Positions 1 through 7,870 of a stretch of DNA of 62,942 nucleotides are shown here, piece by piece (within the stretch, counting starts at the first letter, position 1; the number at the start of each line of letters is the position of its first letter). The DNA lies in assembly GCA_903938445.1 (NCBI GenBank), contig CAJADG010000007.1, positions 82,405-145,346 of the forward strand, given 5' to 3'. The position numbers and the translations under genes are program-made. The notes under the pieces are model-generated. The model was not told the origin of the DNA, did not search any database, and worked only from the letters and a program-made list of their open reading frames with translations. This DNA comes from an uncultured Bacteroidota bacterium. Lineage in GTDB: Bacteria; Bacteroidota; Bacteroidia; Chitinophagales; Chitinophagaceae.

Positions 1-1473
1 AGCAGTAAAGTGTTTTGCAAAATCAACTTCTGCAAAAATATTACCTTGCATTTGCCAGTCATTATTTTTGTTGTCTTTAGCACGCATTTGGTTTGCATAA
101 GGGTTAGATGAGTTACCTAACTCAGATCCTGCAGTACCACCAAATCCACCACCTGCATCAAGTACAGGGATAATTGGTTGTTCCCAAGCTGTGTTGTTTA
201 CTGCATTACCTTCTTGGTTGTTACCAATCTTCGGATTGTCTTTGAAGAAGAATGATAAGTTTTCGCCAAAACGGATATTATTCTTAACGTTAAATGTAGT
301 ATTAACACGAGCAGTGTAACGTTTCAAATACGTATTTAATAAAGTACCTTCTTGATCGAAGTAGTTTAAAGAGAATAAGTAAGATGATTTATCAGAACCA
401 CCAGTTGCAGTCACAGTGTGACTTGTAATTGGAGCTGGTTTGAATAATTCATGGAACCAGTCAGTACCTTGTTTGTTCGCTGGAACAATCAAGAAGATGT
501 TTCCTTTAGAATAATCATTGTTATACTTAGTTAAATCTACAGTACCGTTATAACCTGAGTTAGAACCATACTTAATGTAGTTAGGTAATACTGGAGATTT
601 ACCAGTACCATATTGTCCAGATACAACGTTACCGTTTGCATCTACTTGACCTGAATTTTTAGCAGCTAAGAAATACAAATCAGCCATACCTTGAGGGTCT
701 AACTTATTCCATACGTTTCCTTGCTTAACAGTTTGGATACCATAGAATGATTCGTAAGTGATGCTAGCTTTACCTCTACCTTTTTTAGTAGTAACGATGA
801 TAACACCTGCAGATCCACGAGCACCATAGATAGCCGCTTGACCATCTTTTAATACTTGTACTGATTCGATATCAGACGCAGATAAATCACGTAACATACC
901 TAAATCACCAGGAGCAGATTGAACTCCGTCGATGATTACTAATGGAGTAGAGTTACCGAATGAAGTGATACCACGTACAAATACGTTACTTCCTTCACCT
1001 GGGCTACCAGATCCAATAATAGATACACCAGATGCTTGACCTTGCAACATTTGCTCGGCTGTTCCTGTAGGTACAGACTTCATGTCTTTTACACTAACAA
1101 CAGAAACCGCACCAGTGATTTCTTTTTTCTTTTGAGCTGTGTAACCAGTTACAACAATCTCATTCAATTGAGAAGACTCTTCATTAAGAGCAATTCTAAT
1201 TGTGTTTTGAGAAGCTGGAACTGAAACAGATTTTGTTGAGTAACCAACAGAGCTAACTGATAAGGTTACTGCTCCAGAAGCATTTACAGCAAATGATCCG
1301 TCTTCGCTAGAGATGCCAGCGACTTTGGAACCATTAACTGTGATAGTAGCACCAGCAACGACTTTACCGTCGGTAGCTGAAACTACTTGTCCTTTGATGG
1401 TTCTTGATTGCGCGTTTGCAATAAGACCCAATAACAACAAAGGAACCGTAATTAAACGTAGGAATTTTCGCAT
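1..1473 (-). CDS. SusC/RagA-family TonB-linked outer membrane receptor, N-terminal 491 residues (runs off window)
   Basis: Outer membrane TonB-dependent importer of the SusC class, which takes up oligosaccharides or peptides with a SusD lipoprotein. The frame is open from an ATG at 1473 to the window edge. It begins with a signal peptide (MRKFLRLITVPLLLLGLIAN), then a carboxypeptidase-regulatory-like domain (about residues 24-105), then a TonB-box-like stretch (EIVVTGYTAQKKKE), then a plug domain with FVRGITSFGNSTPLVIIDGV and AIYGARGSAGVIIVTTKKG. The rest is the start of the barrel. The barrel end and any susD partner lie outside the window, so the substrate cannot be told. It is divergent from the 5-oxoprolinase operon. 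Family certain, substrate unknown. Confidence 0.93.
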   Translation of the reverse strand, partial: MRKFLRLITVPLLLLGLIANAQSRTIKGQVVSATDGKVVAGATITVNGSKVAGISSEDGSFAVNASGAVTLSVSSVGYSTKSVSVPASQNTIRIALNEESSQLNEIVVTGYTAQKKKEITGAVSVVSVKDMKSVPTGTAEQMLQGQASGVSIIGSGSPGEGSNVFVRGITSFGNSTPLVIIDGVQSAPGDLGMLRDLSASDIESVQVLKDGQAAIYGARGSAGVIIVTTKKGRGKASITYESFYGIQTVKQGNVWNKLDPQGMADLYFLAAKNSGQVDANGNVVSGQYGTGKSPVLPNYIKYGSNSGYNGTVDLTKYNNDYSKGNIFLIVPANKQGTDWFHELFKPAPITSHTVTATGGSDKSSYLFSLNYFDQEGTLLNTYLKRYTARVNTTFNVKNNIRFGENLSFFFKDNPKIGNNQEGNAVNNTAWEQPIIPVLDAGGGFGGTAGSELGNSSNPYANQMRAKDNKNNDWQMQGNIFAEVDFAKHFTA

Positions 1474-1515
1474 AGTGTTCGGGTTTGATTTTAAAATATT
1501 AATACAATCGTATAT

Positions 1516-1555
1516 CAATTATATAACAGTTTCTTAACATTCGCAAACGTTTTCG
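1516..1555 (-). promoter_or_regulatory. Candidate promoter and LacI-like operator of the susC-type gene
   Basis: On the minus strand TTTG (1544-1547), a 20-base spacer and TATAATTG (1516-1523) resemble the Bacteroidota TTTG / TAnnTTTG promoter with one mismatch in the -7 box. The -33 TTTG lies inside the near-palindrome CGCAAACGTTTTCG (1542-1555), whose perfect core AAACGTTT resembles operators of LacI/GalR-type sugar regulators. A repressor bound there would block the promoter. Inferred from sequence only. Confidence 0.4.
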
Positions 1556-1581
1556 ATAATTTTTTATAATTTTTTTATTAA

Positions 1582-1631
1582 TGTGTATTTTTTACACAAA
1601 CAAAGATTAGTAGTTGTGTACATTTTACACA
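1582..1631. promoter_or_regulatory. Pair of identical inverted repeats TGTGTA-N5-TACACA, candidate tandem operators
   Basis: Two copies of the same gapped palindrome occur at 1582-1598 and 1615-1631. Their centres are 33 bases apart, about three helical turns, so bound dimers would sit on one face of the DNA. The pair lies between the divergent susC-type gene and pxpB, upstream of the candidate susC promoter. It looks like a double site for a dimeric helix-turn-helix regulator. No regulator gene is adjacent. Confidence 0.5.
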
Positions 1632-1715
1632 TACAAAATGGCTATTTTGTTCATTATCTGCAGTTTATTACAGATTTATGTCTATCTTTTTATGTAGAGA
1701 TGATAATTTAAAGCA

Positions 1716-2447
1716 ATGAAATTTAAAATTCAAGATTGGGAAATAATTTCACTAGGTGATCATGCATTTATGTTTTCATTGGAAGCAAAAGTGGATTCTA
1801 AAATTGTACAAAAAATTTCTGCTTTATCAAATTTTATAAAATCAAAAAACATCAATGGAATTTTAGATGTCATTCCCTCCTATCATACATTAACAGTAGT
1901 TTATAGCATTACAAATTTCTTACACAATAACAAAAGTGTTAACGAACAAATAAATAATTTTTGTGAAACTATATTGGATGAATTTAAGGATCAATATAAA
2001 AATGTAATTCAAGTAATAAAAGAAGTAATTAAAGTACCTGTTTGTTATGATTCTATTTTTGGAATTGATCTTGAAAATTTAAGTATTGCAAAAAATATTT
2101 CAACTACGGATGTTATAACTATTCACAGTGCAAGTATATATGAAGTATATAGTATTGGTTTCTTGCCTGGTTTTACTTATATGGGTATTGTAGATGAAAA
2201 AATACAAATGCCCAGACAGGATAAGCCAAGAATGAATGTACTTGCGGGAAGCGTTGGTATTGCTGGATTACAAACGGGTATTTATCCTAGCAACAGTCCA
2301 GGTGGTTGGCAAATTATTGGAAGAACTCCTTGGGATATATTTAATAGAGATGAAAATATTTTAAGCAAATTTAAAGTAGGTGACTTGGTGCAATTCTATC
2401 CTATTCAAAAAATAGAATTTGATAAAATGAATGAACATAAATTATAA
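1716..2447 (+). CDS. pxpB: 5-oxoprolinase subunit PxpB (KipI family)
   Basis: Subunit of the ATP-dependent 5-oxoprolinase PxpABC, which opens 5-oxoproline (pyroglutamate) to glutamate in the cytoplasm. The 243 residues match the family length. The C-terminal half has the family signature GSVGIAGLQTGIYP followed by SPGGWQIIGRTP. pxpC starts 2 bases after its stop and pxpA follows, so all three subunits are encoded together. In Bacillus the homologue KipI also inhibits a sporulation kinase, a role not expected here. Start is the first ATG after an AT-rich leader. Confidence 0.92.
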   Translation: MKFKIQDWEIISLGDHAFMFSLEAKVDSKIVQKISALSNFIKSKNINGILDVIPSYHTLTVVYSITNFLHNNKSVNEQINNFCETILDEFKDQYKNVIQVIKEVIKVPVCYDSIFGIDLENLSIAKNISTTDVITIHSASIYEVYSIGFLPGFTYMGIVDEKIQMPRQDKPRMNVLAGSVGIAGLQTGIYPSNSPGGWQIIGRTPWDIFNRDENILSKFKVGDLVQFYPIQKIEFDKMNEHKL

Positions 2448-2449
2448 GT

Positions 2450-3379
2450 ATGTCAATCAAAATAATTAAAAAAGGTTTATCAGATTCCATACAAGATTAC
2501 GGAAGGTATGGATATCAGCATTTAGGTATTCAACCATCAGGGAGCATGGATTTTTTTTCAGCATGGTTGGCCAATAAAATTTTAGGAAATGATTTAAATA
2601 ACCCAGTCGTAGAATTACATTTTCCAAGTAGTCAAATTTTATTTGAAAACAATTATACCATCTGTATCACTGGCGCCAATTTTGTTCCTGTGCTAAATGA
2701 AAAAAGTATTGAATTAAATGAACCCATTCAAGTTCATAAAAACGATGTGCTTTCTATGTTACAACCTATTAAAGGAAGAACAAGTTATGTAGGTATAAAT
2801 GCAAAATTAAATGAGCCCCATTGGCTTGGCAGTCATAGCTACTCAAAGCAAACCATTTTAAAAGACCAACAATTTAATTTTTCAGATAATAATAGCTCCC
2901 AAGCAATTGATATTTCCCAAACAACTGTGTCCAAAAGTAATAAGTCACTCATTGAGGAGGTACAAAAATTGGTCTTTGATCACAATAGTCCTATTCGATT
3001 GATCCCTGGCCCTTCTTGGTCACTTTTAACTGACTCCTCTTTAACTGCACTATTAAAAAAATCTTTCACCATTACTTCACAAGCCAACAGAATGGGCTTT
3101 AATTTAATGGGAACTAAATTGAACCTAAATGTTCAAAATAACTTTCTCTCTAGTGCCGTCACACGGGGTACATTACAATTGTTACCCAATGGTGAAATTA
3201 TTGTTTTAATGGCCGATCATCAAACCATTGGTGGATATGCCAACTTAGGTCAAATTATTTTGGTAGATTTACCAAGGTTTGCACAATTCAAAAACGGTCA
3301 ATCGTTTAACTTTGAACTAACAAGTTTAGAAAAGGCAAGTCAATTATATCGAAACATTTATGAAAAGTTTCAGCATTGA
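2450..3379 (+). CDS. pxpC: 5-oxoprolinase subunit PxpC (KipA family, biotin-dependent carboxylase-like fold)
   Basis: Second subunit of 5-oxoprolinase. The 309-residue protein begins with the family motif KKGLSDSIQDYGRYGYQHLG and PSGSMDFFSAWLANKILGN, and carries RLIPGP near the middle and a late ITSQANRMGFNLMG segment that agrees with the KipA/urea amidolyase-related family. It starts 2 bases after pxpB and its 3' end overlaps the pxpA start by 20 bases, which points to translational coupling and equal amounts of subunits. Confidence 0.92.
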   Translation: MSIKIIKKGLSDSIQDYGRYGYQHLGIQPSGSMDFFSAWLANKILGNDLNNPVVELHFPSSQILFENNYTICITGANFVPVLNEKSIELNEPIQVHKNDVLSMLQPIKGRTSYVGINAKLNEPHWLGSHSYSKQTILKDQQFNFSDNNSSQAIDISQTTVSKSNKSLIEEVQKLVFDHNSPIRLIPGPSWSLLTDSSLTALLKKSFTITSQANRMGFNLMGTKLNLNVQNNFLSSAVTRGTLQLLPNGEIIVLMADHQTIGGYANLGQIILVDLPRFAQFKNGQSFNFELTSLEKASQLYRNIYEKFQH

Positions 3380-4103
3380 TATTAATTGTGATATGGGTGA
3401 AGGCGTTGGTAACGAAGCCAACATCATGCCTTTTATAAGCAGTGCAAATATTTCCTGCGGCTTTCATGCTGGTGGACCTGATACCATTAAAAGAACTATT
3501 GAAATTGCTCAAAAATATAATGTTGCCATTGGTGCACATCCTGGTTATGATGACCGTGAAAATTTTGGTCGTCTTTCTCAATATTTAACCGTATTAGAAT
3601 TAGCTGAATTAATTGCTGAACAGTATTATGCTTTTGAAAAAATTGCCCTACCAATGGGTGCAAAAATTCACCATGTTAAATTACATGGTGCTTTATACAA
3701 TGATTGTGCTAAAGACATTAACCTAAGCAAAATATTTATTCAAACGATTCAAGCAATTGATCCATTACTTTTTATTTATGGATTAAGTGGAAGTTGTACA
3801 ATTCAACAAGCCATTTTATTGGGTCAGCCTTTTTATAGAGAAGCTTTTGCAGACAGAACTTACCAAAACAATGGTCAACTCACTCCTAGATATCTTGACA
3901 ATGCCATGATTGAAAATGCTGATGATGCAAGTGCGCAAGTGCTAAGGCTCATTCAAGAAAATAAAGTTGCATCTATACAAGGAGATGATATTGACTTATT
4001 AGTGGATACCATTTGTATACATGGTGATGGAGTACATGCTATTGAATATGCGGAAAGATTTTATAATGATTTAAAAGAAAATAATATTGAAATTAAATAC
4101 TAA
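3360..4103 (+). CDS. pxpA: 5-oxoprolinase subunit PxpA (LamB/YcsF family)
   Basis: Third subunit of 5-oxoprolinase, of the LamB/YcsF family. Signature segments are DINCDMGEGVGNE at the N terminus, ISCGFHAGGP and IGAHPGYDDRENFGR, then HHVKLHGALYND and a late IHGDGVHA. These supply the conserved Asp and His residues of the family. The 247 residues match the usual length. It overlaps pxpC at its start and the transporter gene at its end, so the four genes form one tight operon. Confidence 0.93.
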   Translation: MKSFSIDINCDMGEGVGNEANIMPFISSANISCGFHAGGPDTIKRTIEIAQKYNVAIGAHPGYDDRENFGRLSQYLTVLELAELIAEQYYAFEKIALPMGAKIHHVKLHGALYNDCAKDINLSKIFIQTIQAIDPLLFIYGLSGSCTIQQAILLGQPFYREAFADRTYQNNGQLTPRYLDNAMIENADDASAQVLRLIQENKVASIQGDDIDLLVDTICIHGDGVHAIEYAERFYNDLKENNIEIKY

Positions 4104-5304
4104 AGCCACTGACAATTCAAATCGTGCAGGATCAATGACAGGATTGAGTTTAGGTGCTGCATTTTTAATGGCCAACTCCTCAATAGGGCCTGGTTTTTTA
4201 ACACAAACTTCTTTTTATACTGAACAACTATTAACAAGTTTTGGATTTGTAATTCTACTTTCAATTTTACTTGATTTTGGGGCGCAGGTAAACATTTGGA
4301 GGTGCATTACATTAAGTGGTATGCGCGCCCAAGAAATCGCAAACGCATTAATACCAGGATTAGGTCATTTATTGTCATTATTAGTTGTACTGGGTGGATT
4401 TGCATTTAATATTGGCAATATTGCAGGTTGTGGATTAGCATTAAATATATTAACAGGTATTTCATTTATACAGGGGGCTATTATAAGTGGGTTAATTGCC
4501 ATACTCATATTTTGGATACAAGAAATTGGAAAAATGTTAGATATGGTAACCAAGTATTTAGGAATTATAAAAATTGGATTAACACTTATTATCGTATATG
4601 CAGCACACCCTCCTATTTTACAAGCAGTACACCACACATTTATACCCGAAAAAATATCTTTATTAGCTATCGTAACTATAGTAGGAGGAACAGTAGGTGG
4701 TTATATAACATTTTCAGGAGCACATCGACTAATAGATGCAGGCATTACGGGTGCTGATCAAATAAAATTTGTTACTAAAAGCGCTGGCACGGGAATACTT
4801 ATTTCTTCCTTTATGCGCTTTATTTTATTCCTAGCTGCCGTGGGGATTGTAAGTAAAGGAATACACCTAAATAAAGACAACCCTGCTGCTACCATATTCG
4901 AATCTGCTGGTGGAAGATGGGGATTATTTATTTTCGGGATCGTTTTGTGGAGTGCCGCAATTTCATCCGTGATTGGTGCCTCTTATACTTCCTTTAGTTT
5001 TATCAAACATCTAAAATCGAGCATTGTAAAAAACGAAAAGACCATTATTACTTTGTTTATTATACTTTCTACTTTGATTTTTGCTATGGTAGGAAAACCA
5101 AAAGAATTATTATTATTAGCTGGTTTACTCAATGGATTTATCCTTCCATTCGCTTTGGCAATTATGTTGATTGCAAGCAGAAAACTACCGCTTTTAAAAC
5201 AATTTAAATACCCTTTGTGGATTGAATTAAGTGGATGGGCCGTAGTGTTATTAATGGGCTCGATGAGCGTATTTGCTGTATTTGAAAAATTGGCAAATAA
5301 ATAA
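4087..5304 (+). CDS. Nramp-related membrane transporter of the YcsG type, likely linked to 5-oxoproline
   Basis: Polytopic membrane protein of about 400 residues with roughly eleven hydrophobic segments and the overall layout of the Nramp/SLC11 family. The TM1 motif DPGN of metal transporters is replaced by IGPGF, and no MPH motif is seen in TM6 (region SGAHRLIDAG). In Bacillus subtilis an Nramp-like gene, ycsG, also sits beside ycsF (pxpA) and kipI-kipA. By context this is a candidate 5-oxoproline importer rather than a metal transporter. The frame opens with TTG at 4087 overlapping pxpA; ATG at 4135 (MTGLSLGAAF) is an equally good start. Confidence 0.8.
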   Translation: MKLNTKATDNSNRAGSMTGLSLGAAFLMANSSIGPGFLTQTSFYTEQLLTSFGFVILLSILLDFGAQVNIWRCITLSGMRAQEIANALIPGLGHLLSLLVVLGGFAFNIGNIAGCGLALNILTGISFIQGAIISGLIAILIFWIQEIGKMLDMVTKYLGIIKIGLTLIIVYAAHPPILQAVHHTFIPEKISLLAIVTIVGGTVGGYITFSGAHRLIDAGITGADQIKFVTKSAGTGILISSFMRFILFLAAVGIVSKGIHLNKDNPAATIFESAGGRWGLFIFGIVLWSAAISSVIGASYTSFSFIKHLKSSIVKNEKTIITLFIILSTLIFAMVGKPKELLLLAGLLNGFILPFALAIMLIASRKLPLLKQFKYPLWIELSGWAVVLLMGSMSVFAVFEKLANK

Positions 5305-5310
5305 TTGATT

Positions 5311-7719
5311 CTATTTATTATCCCCGCCTTCTAACATTTCCAGCTTATTTTCTTTTGGCTTAAATCCAAAATTATATCTAAGCGACAACCCCCAACGACG
5401 CGTATCATTTTCGCGATACCCTATTGCATTTTGAGTTCCTTGATGCAAAACAAAATGATTATTATTGGTAAACAAGATATCATTATAACTTGCAGTAACA
5501 ATTAATTTCTTCTTTAAAAATTGGCGATTAATGGAAGTATTTAAAGCCCCGAAATCTGATAATTCATAAAATTGTTGTTGACCATTGATTCTCCAAAATC
5601 CATTTAAAGTTATGGTAGATAAAGCATCTAATTTCAAGGATTGAAAAGTGAAAATCGCCCAAGTACCTTTATTAAAAACAATCGGCTTGCCTTCGTAGAA
5701 ACCTGTATATTCATTCTTATTATATTGGGTGCCTACTACTGCAAAGAATTTCTTTCCTGGAGGTATCACCCCGATAATTCTAAAATAAGTCTCTCTACTC
5801 TTTCCTAAATTATCATAGGTTCTGTAGCTAATTTGTTTATTCGTAGGAGACTGATAAACCACATTCGTAAAAATGTCTTTAGTTTCATTAATTCCATATG
5901 CAAACAAAGGCTTATCATCAACACTAATATTTGCCTCATAATTTGTTGTGAACTGTGGCTTTAAATTAGGATTACCTACCTCATATAAAAAAGGATCAAT
6001 GTACTTTGGAAAAGGATTTAAATAATCATAGGAAGGACGACTAATGGTTTTACGATAGACCAAAAATCCACGCAGTTCATATTGCATGATATTGATAATT
6101 TTTCTACTTAAATACACATAAGGAAATGCATCCGTACGGTTTATAGAAAACGTGGTATCCTTTGGCACCAATTGATGCCCCTGCATGATTGTCTGCTCAA
6201 ACCTTGTTCCAACTTTCAAAACAACTGGACCCCATGTTTTTGAACCTTGTAAATACGCTGCATTTATTTGCTCAGTATAGTGAAAACTATTGGTTCTAAA
6301 AGGATCCGGAGCAGTTGTTCCAGCAATTGTTTTGGTATAATTAGAATGGTTATCAAAATTAAGGGTAGATGTTTTAATACCAGCTTCTGTATTTAAACCC
6401 AACCATTTTTTCTTATAATCGGATTGAAATGTAAAATAATTTCGTTCCGTTCCATAGGTTCCATTGCCATAAATAGCCGAATTGCTTCCTACTAAATTAT
6501 TATTATAAAATTGATTTGAATTACTGTTTGAAAAATTAAATGACAAATCATTAATCCACTCTCCGCCCGTAGTATCCAATTTTAACTTTGCCCTAAAAGA
6601 TTGATTGATAAAATTATTAGTGCTTTTATTTTCAACCAAGGATTTTAAGTCACTTAAATTTTTATCTAATGAAACTACCTTTACAAAGGATTCATTGATA
6701 GTTGTATTATCAGATTTGTTTTGACTTAATCTACCATCATAATTCAAATCCCATTTGTCATTAATATTTTTTCCAAATCCATACCCCATATTAATAGCAT
6801 TACTTGGTGAAGTTGTCCTTGCATTTTGCTTCAATAAAGTATCTATTGCAATAGTTCTATCGGTCTGAGTTATTGAGTAACCATCATTATTACTGTATTG
6901 TGCATTGACATAGGAATTTAGTTTATCATTATTATTTGATAAATTAAATCCAACAAACTGATTGCCATACAACCCTTGTCCAAAGCCAGCATTCACTGAA
7001 CCATTCATGCCAAGCTTAATCCCTTTCATTAAAACAATATTCACTACACCCCCACCTCCAGATGCATCATATTTTGCAGAAGGTGTTCTTATTAATTCAA
7101 TTTTTTGAATAGCATTGGGAGGTAAACTCTTTAATAGTATGGCAATATCAGCCGCACTCATTTTTAAATCACGGCCATTGATTTGTACTGCTGCTGGAGA
7201 CAAACCATTTAAATACACATTACCATCCTGATCAATAAAAACGCCAGGTGTTTTTTCAACCGTCTCATAGGCATTGGTACTACTCGCTGCCAAAGGTTCA
7301 GGATCCACCACCGACTTATCATCTTCTTGACGAATTAATGGCTTTGATGATTTAACCACTACTTCATTTAACATTGAATTATTCTCTTTTAAAATAATAG
7401 AATGCTCAAGTGTTTTGGTAAAATTTAAAACGGTATCAGTAATTTGATATCCTACCCAACTGCTTCGGAAAAAATAACTTTTAGTAGAGTCAACTTTAAT
7501 ATGCACTATTCCAAAAGAATCTGCATTAGCCTTGATTGCTTTTTGAGTATTAAAATTCTCTTTAAACTTCCCCTTTTCATAATACATCACAACCGCTAAA
7601 CTAAAAGGCTTACCCGTTTTATCTGCTACTTTAATGGACGCCAAATTAGATTGAGCAAAGACATTACTCACCAACAAAACTGTAATCAATACAAATAATA
7701 AATGCTTTCTTTTCCTCAT
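5311..7719 (-). CDS. Outer membrane beta-barrel protein, TonB-receptor-like (OMP_b-brl_3 type)
   Basis: Protein of 802 residues. The chosen start (ATG at 7719) gives a clean signal peptide, MRKRKHLLFVLITVLLVSNV, ending in FAQ. The open frame extends upstream to 7830, but that would place the start in the citrate synthase terminator and in front of the promoter. After the signal comes a carboxypeptidase-regulatory-like domain, a degenerate plug (VYLNGLSPAAVQINGRDL, IELIRTPSAKYDASGGGGVVNIV) and a long barrel rich in Asn and aromatic residues, ending in WGLSLRYNFGF. Role probably uptake of an unknown ligand; no partner gene is adjacent. Convergent with the transporter gene 6 bases away. Confidence 0.85.
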   Translation of the reverse strand: MRKRKHLLFVLITVLLVSNVFAQSNLASIKVADKTGKPFSLAVVMYYEKGKFKENFNTQKAIKANADSFGIVHIKVDSTKSYFFRSSWVGYQITDTVLNFTKTLEHSIILKENNSMLNEVVVKSSKPLIRQEDDKSVVDPEPLAASSTNAYETVEKTPGVFIDQDGNVYLNGLSPAAVQINGRDLKMSAADIAILLKSLPPNAIQKIELIRTPSAKYDASGGGGVVNIVLMKGIKLGMNGSVNAGFGQGLYGNQFVGFNLSNNNDKLNSYVNAQYSNNDGYSITQTDRTIAIDTLLKQNARTTSPSNAINMGYGFGKNINDKWDLNYDGRLSQNKSDNTTINESFVKVVSLDKNLSDLKSLVENKSTNNFINQSFRAKLKLDTTGGEWINDLSFNFSNSNSNQFYNNNLVGSNSAIYGNGTYGTERNYFTFQSDYKKKWLGLNTEAGIKTSTLNFDNHSNYTKTIAGTTAPDPFRTNSFHYTEQINAAYLQGSKTWGPVVLKVGTRFEQTIMQGHQLVPKDTTFSINRTDAFPYVYLSRKIINIMQYELRGFLVYRKTISRPSYDYLNPFPKYIDPFLYEVGNPNLKPQFTTNYEANISVDDKPLFAYGINETKDIFTNVVYQSPTNKQISYRTYDNLGKSRETYFRIIGVIPPGKKFFAVVGTQYNKNEYTGFYEGKPIVFNKGTWAIFTFQSLKLDALSTITLNGFWRINGQQQFYELSDFGALNTSINRQFLKKKLIVTASYNDILFTNNNHFVLHQGTQNAIGYRENDTRRWGLSLRYNFGFKPKENKLEMLEGGDNK

Positions 7720-7735
7720 ATACTTTCTTAGGTGC

Positions 7736-7744
7736 GCAAAGTTA
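7736..7744 (-). promoter_or_regulatory. Promoter -7 element TAACTTTGC of the outer membrane protein gene
   Basis: Exact match to TAnnTTTG followed by C on the minus strand, with the chosen ATG 17 bases downstream of the element. No good TTTG is seen at the usual 19-21 base distance. It supports the start at 7719 over the longer frame. Confidence 0.55.
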
Positions 7745-7820
7745 CGCCTAAAGCCAAAATAGTAATTGTTTTGTTGAAGGAAATAAACAGCAAAAGGATA
7801 AACGGCAATATCTACCAATA

Positions 7821-7852
7821 AAAAAAGCACCGCTATTATGCAGTGCTTTTTT
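7821..7852 (-). terminator. Intrinsic terminator after citrate synthase gene
   Basis: Stem AAAAAAGCAC / GTGCTTTTTT (7821-7830 with 7843-7852), extended inside by a mismatch and a GC pair. The run of T on the minus strand fits termination of the citrate synthase message 20 bases after its stop. Confidence 0.8.
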
Positions 7853-7870
7853 TATTCAAAGAAGTTACTA

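Noticed and set aside
1036..1537. Short plus-strand frames opposite the susC-type gene
   Set aside because: The minus strand encodes a continuous, well-conserved receptor; the plus-strand frames show no domain.
7720..7830. N-terminal extension of the outer membrane protein
   Set aside because: It would start in the citrate synthase terminator and contain the promoter; ATG 7719 gives a clean signal peptide.
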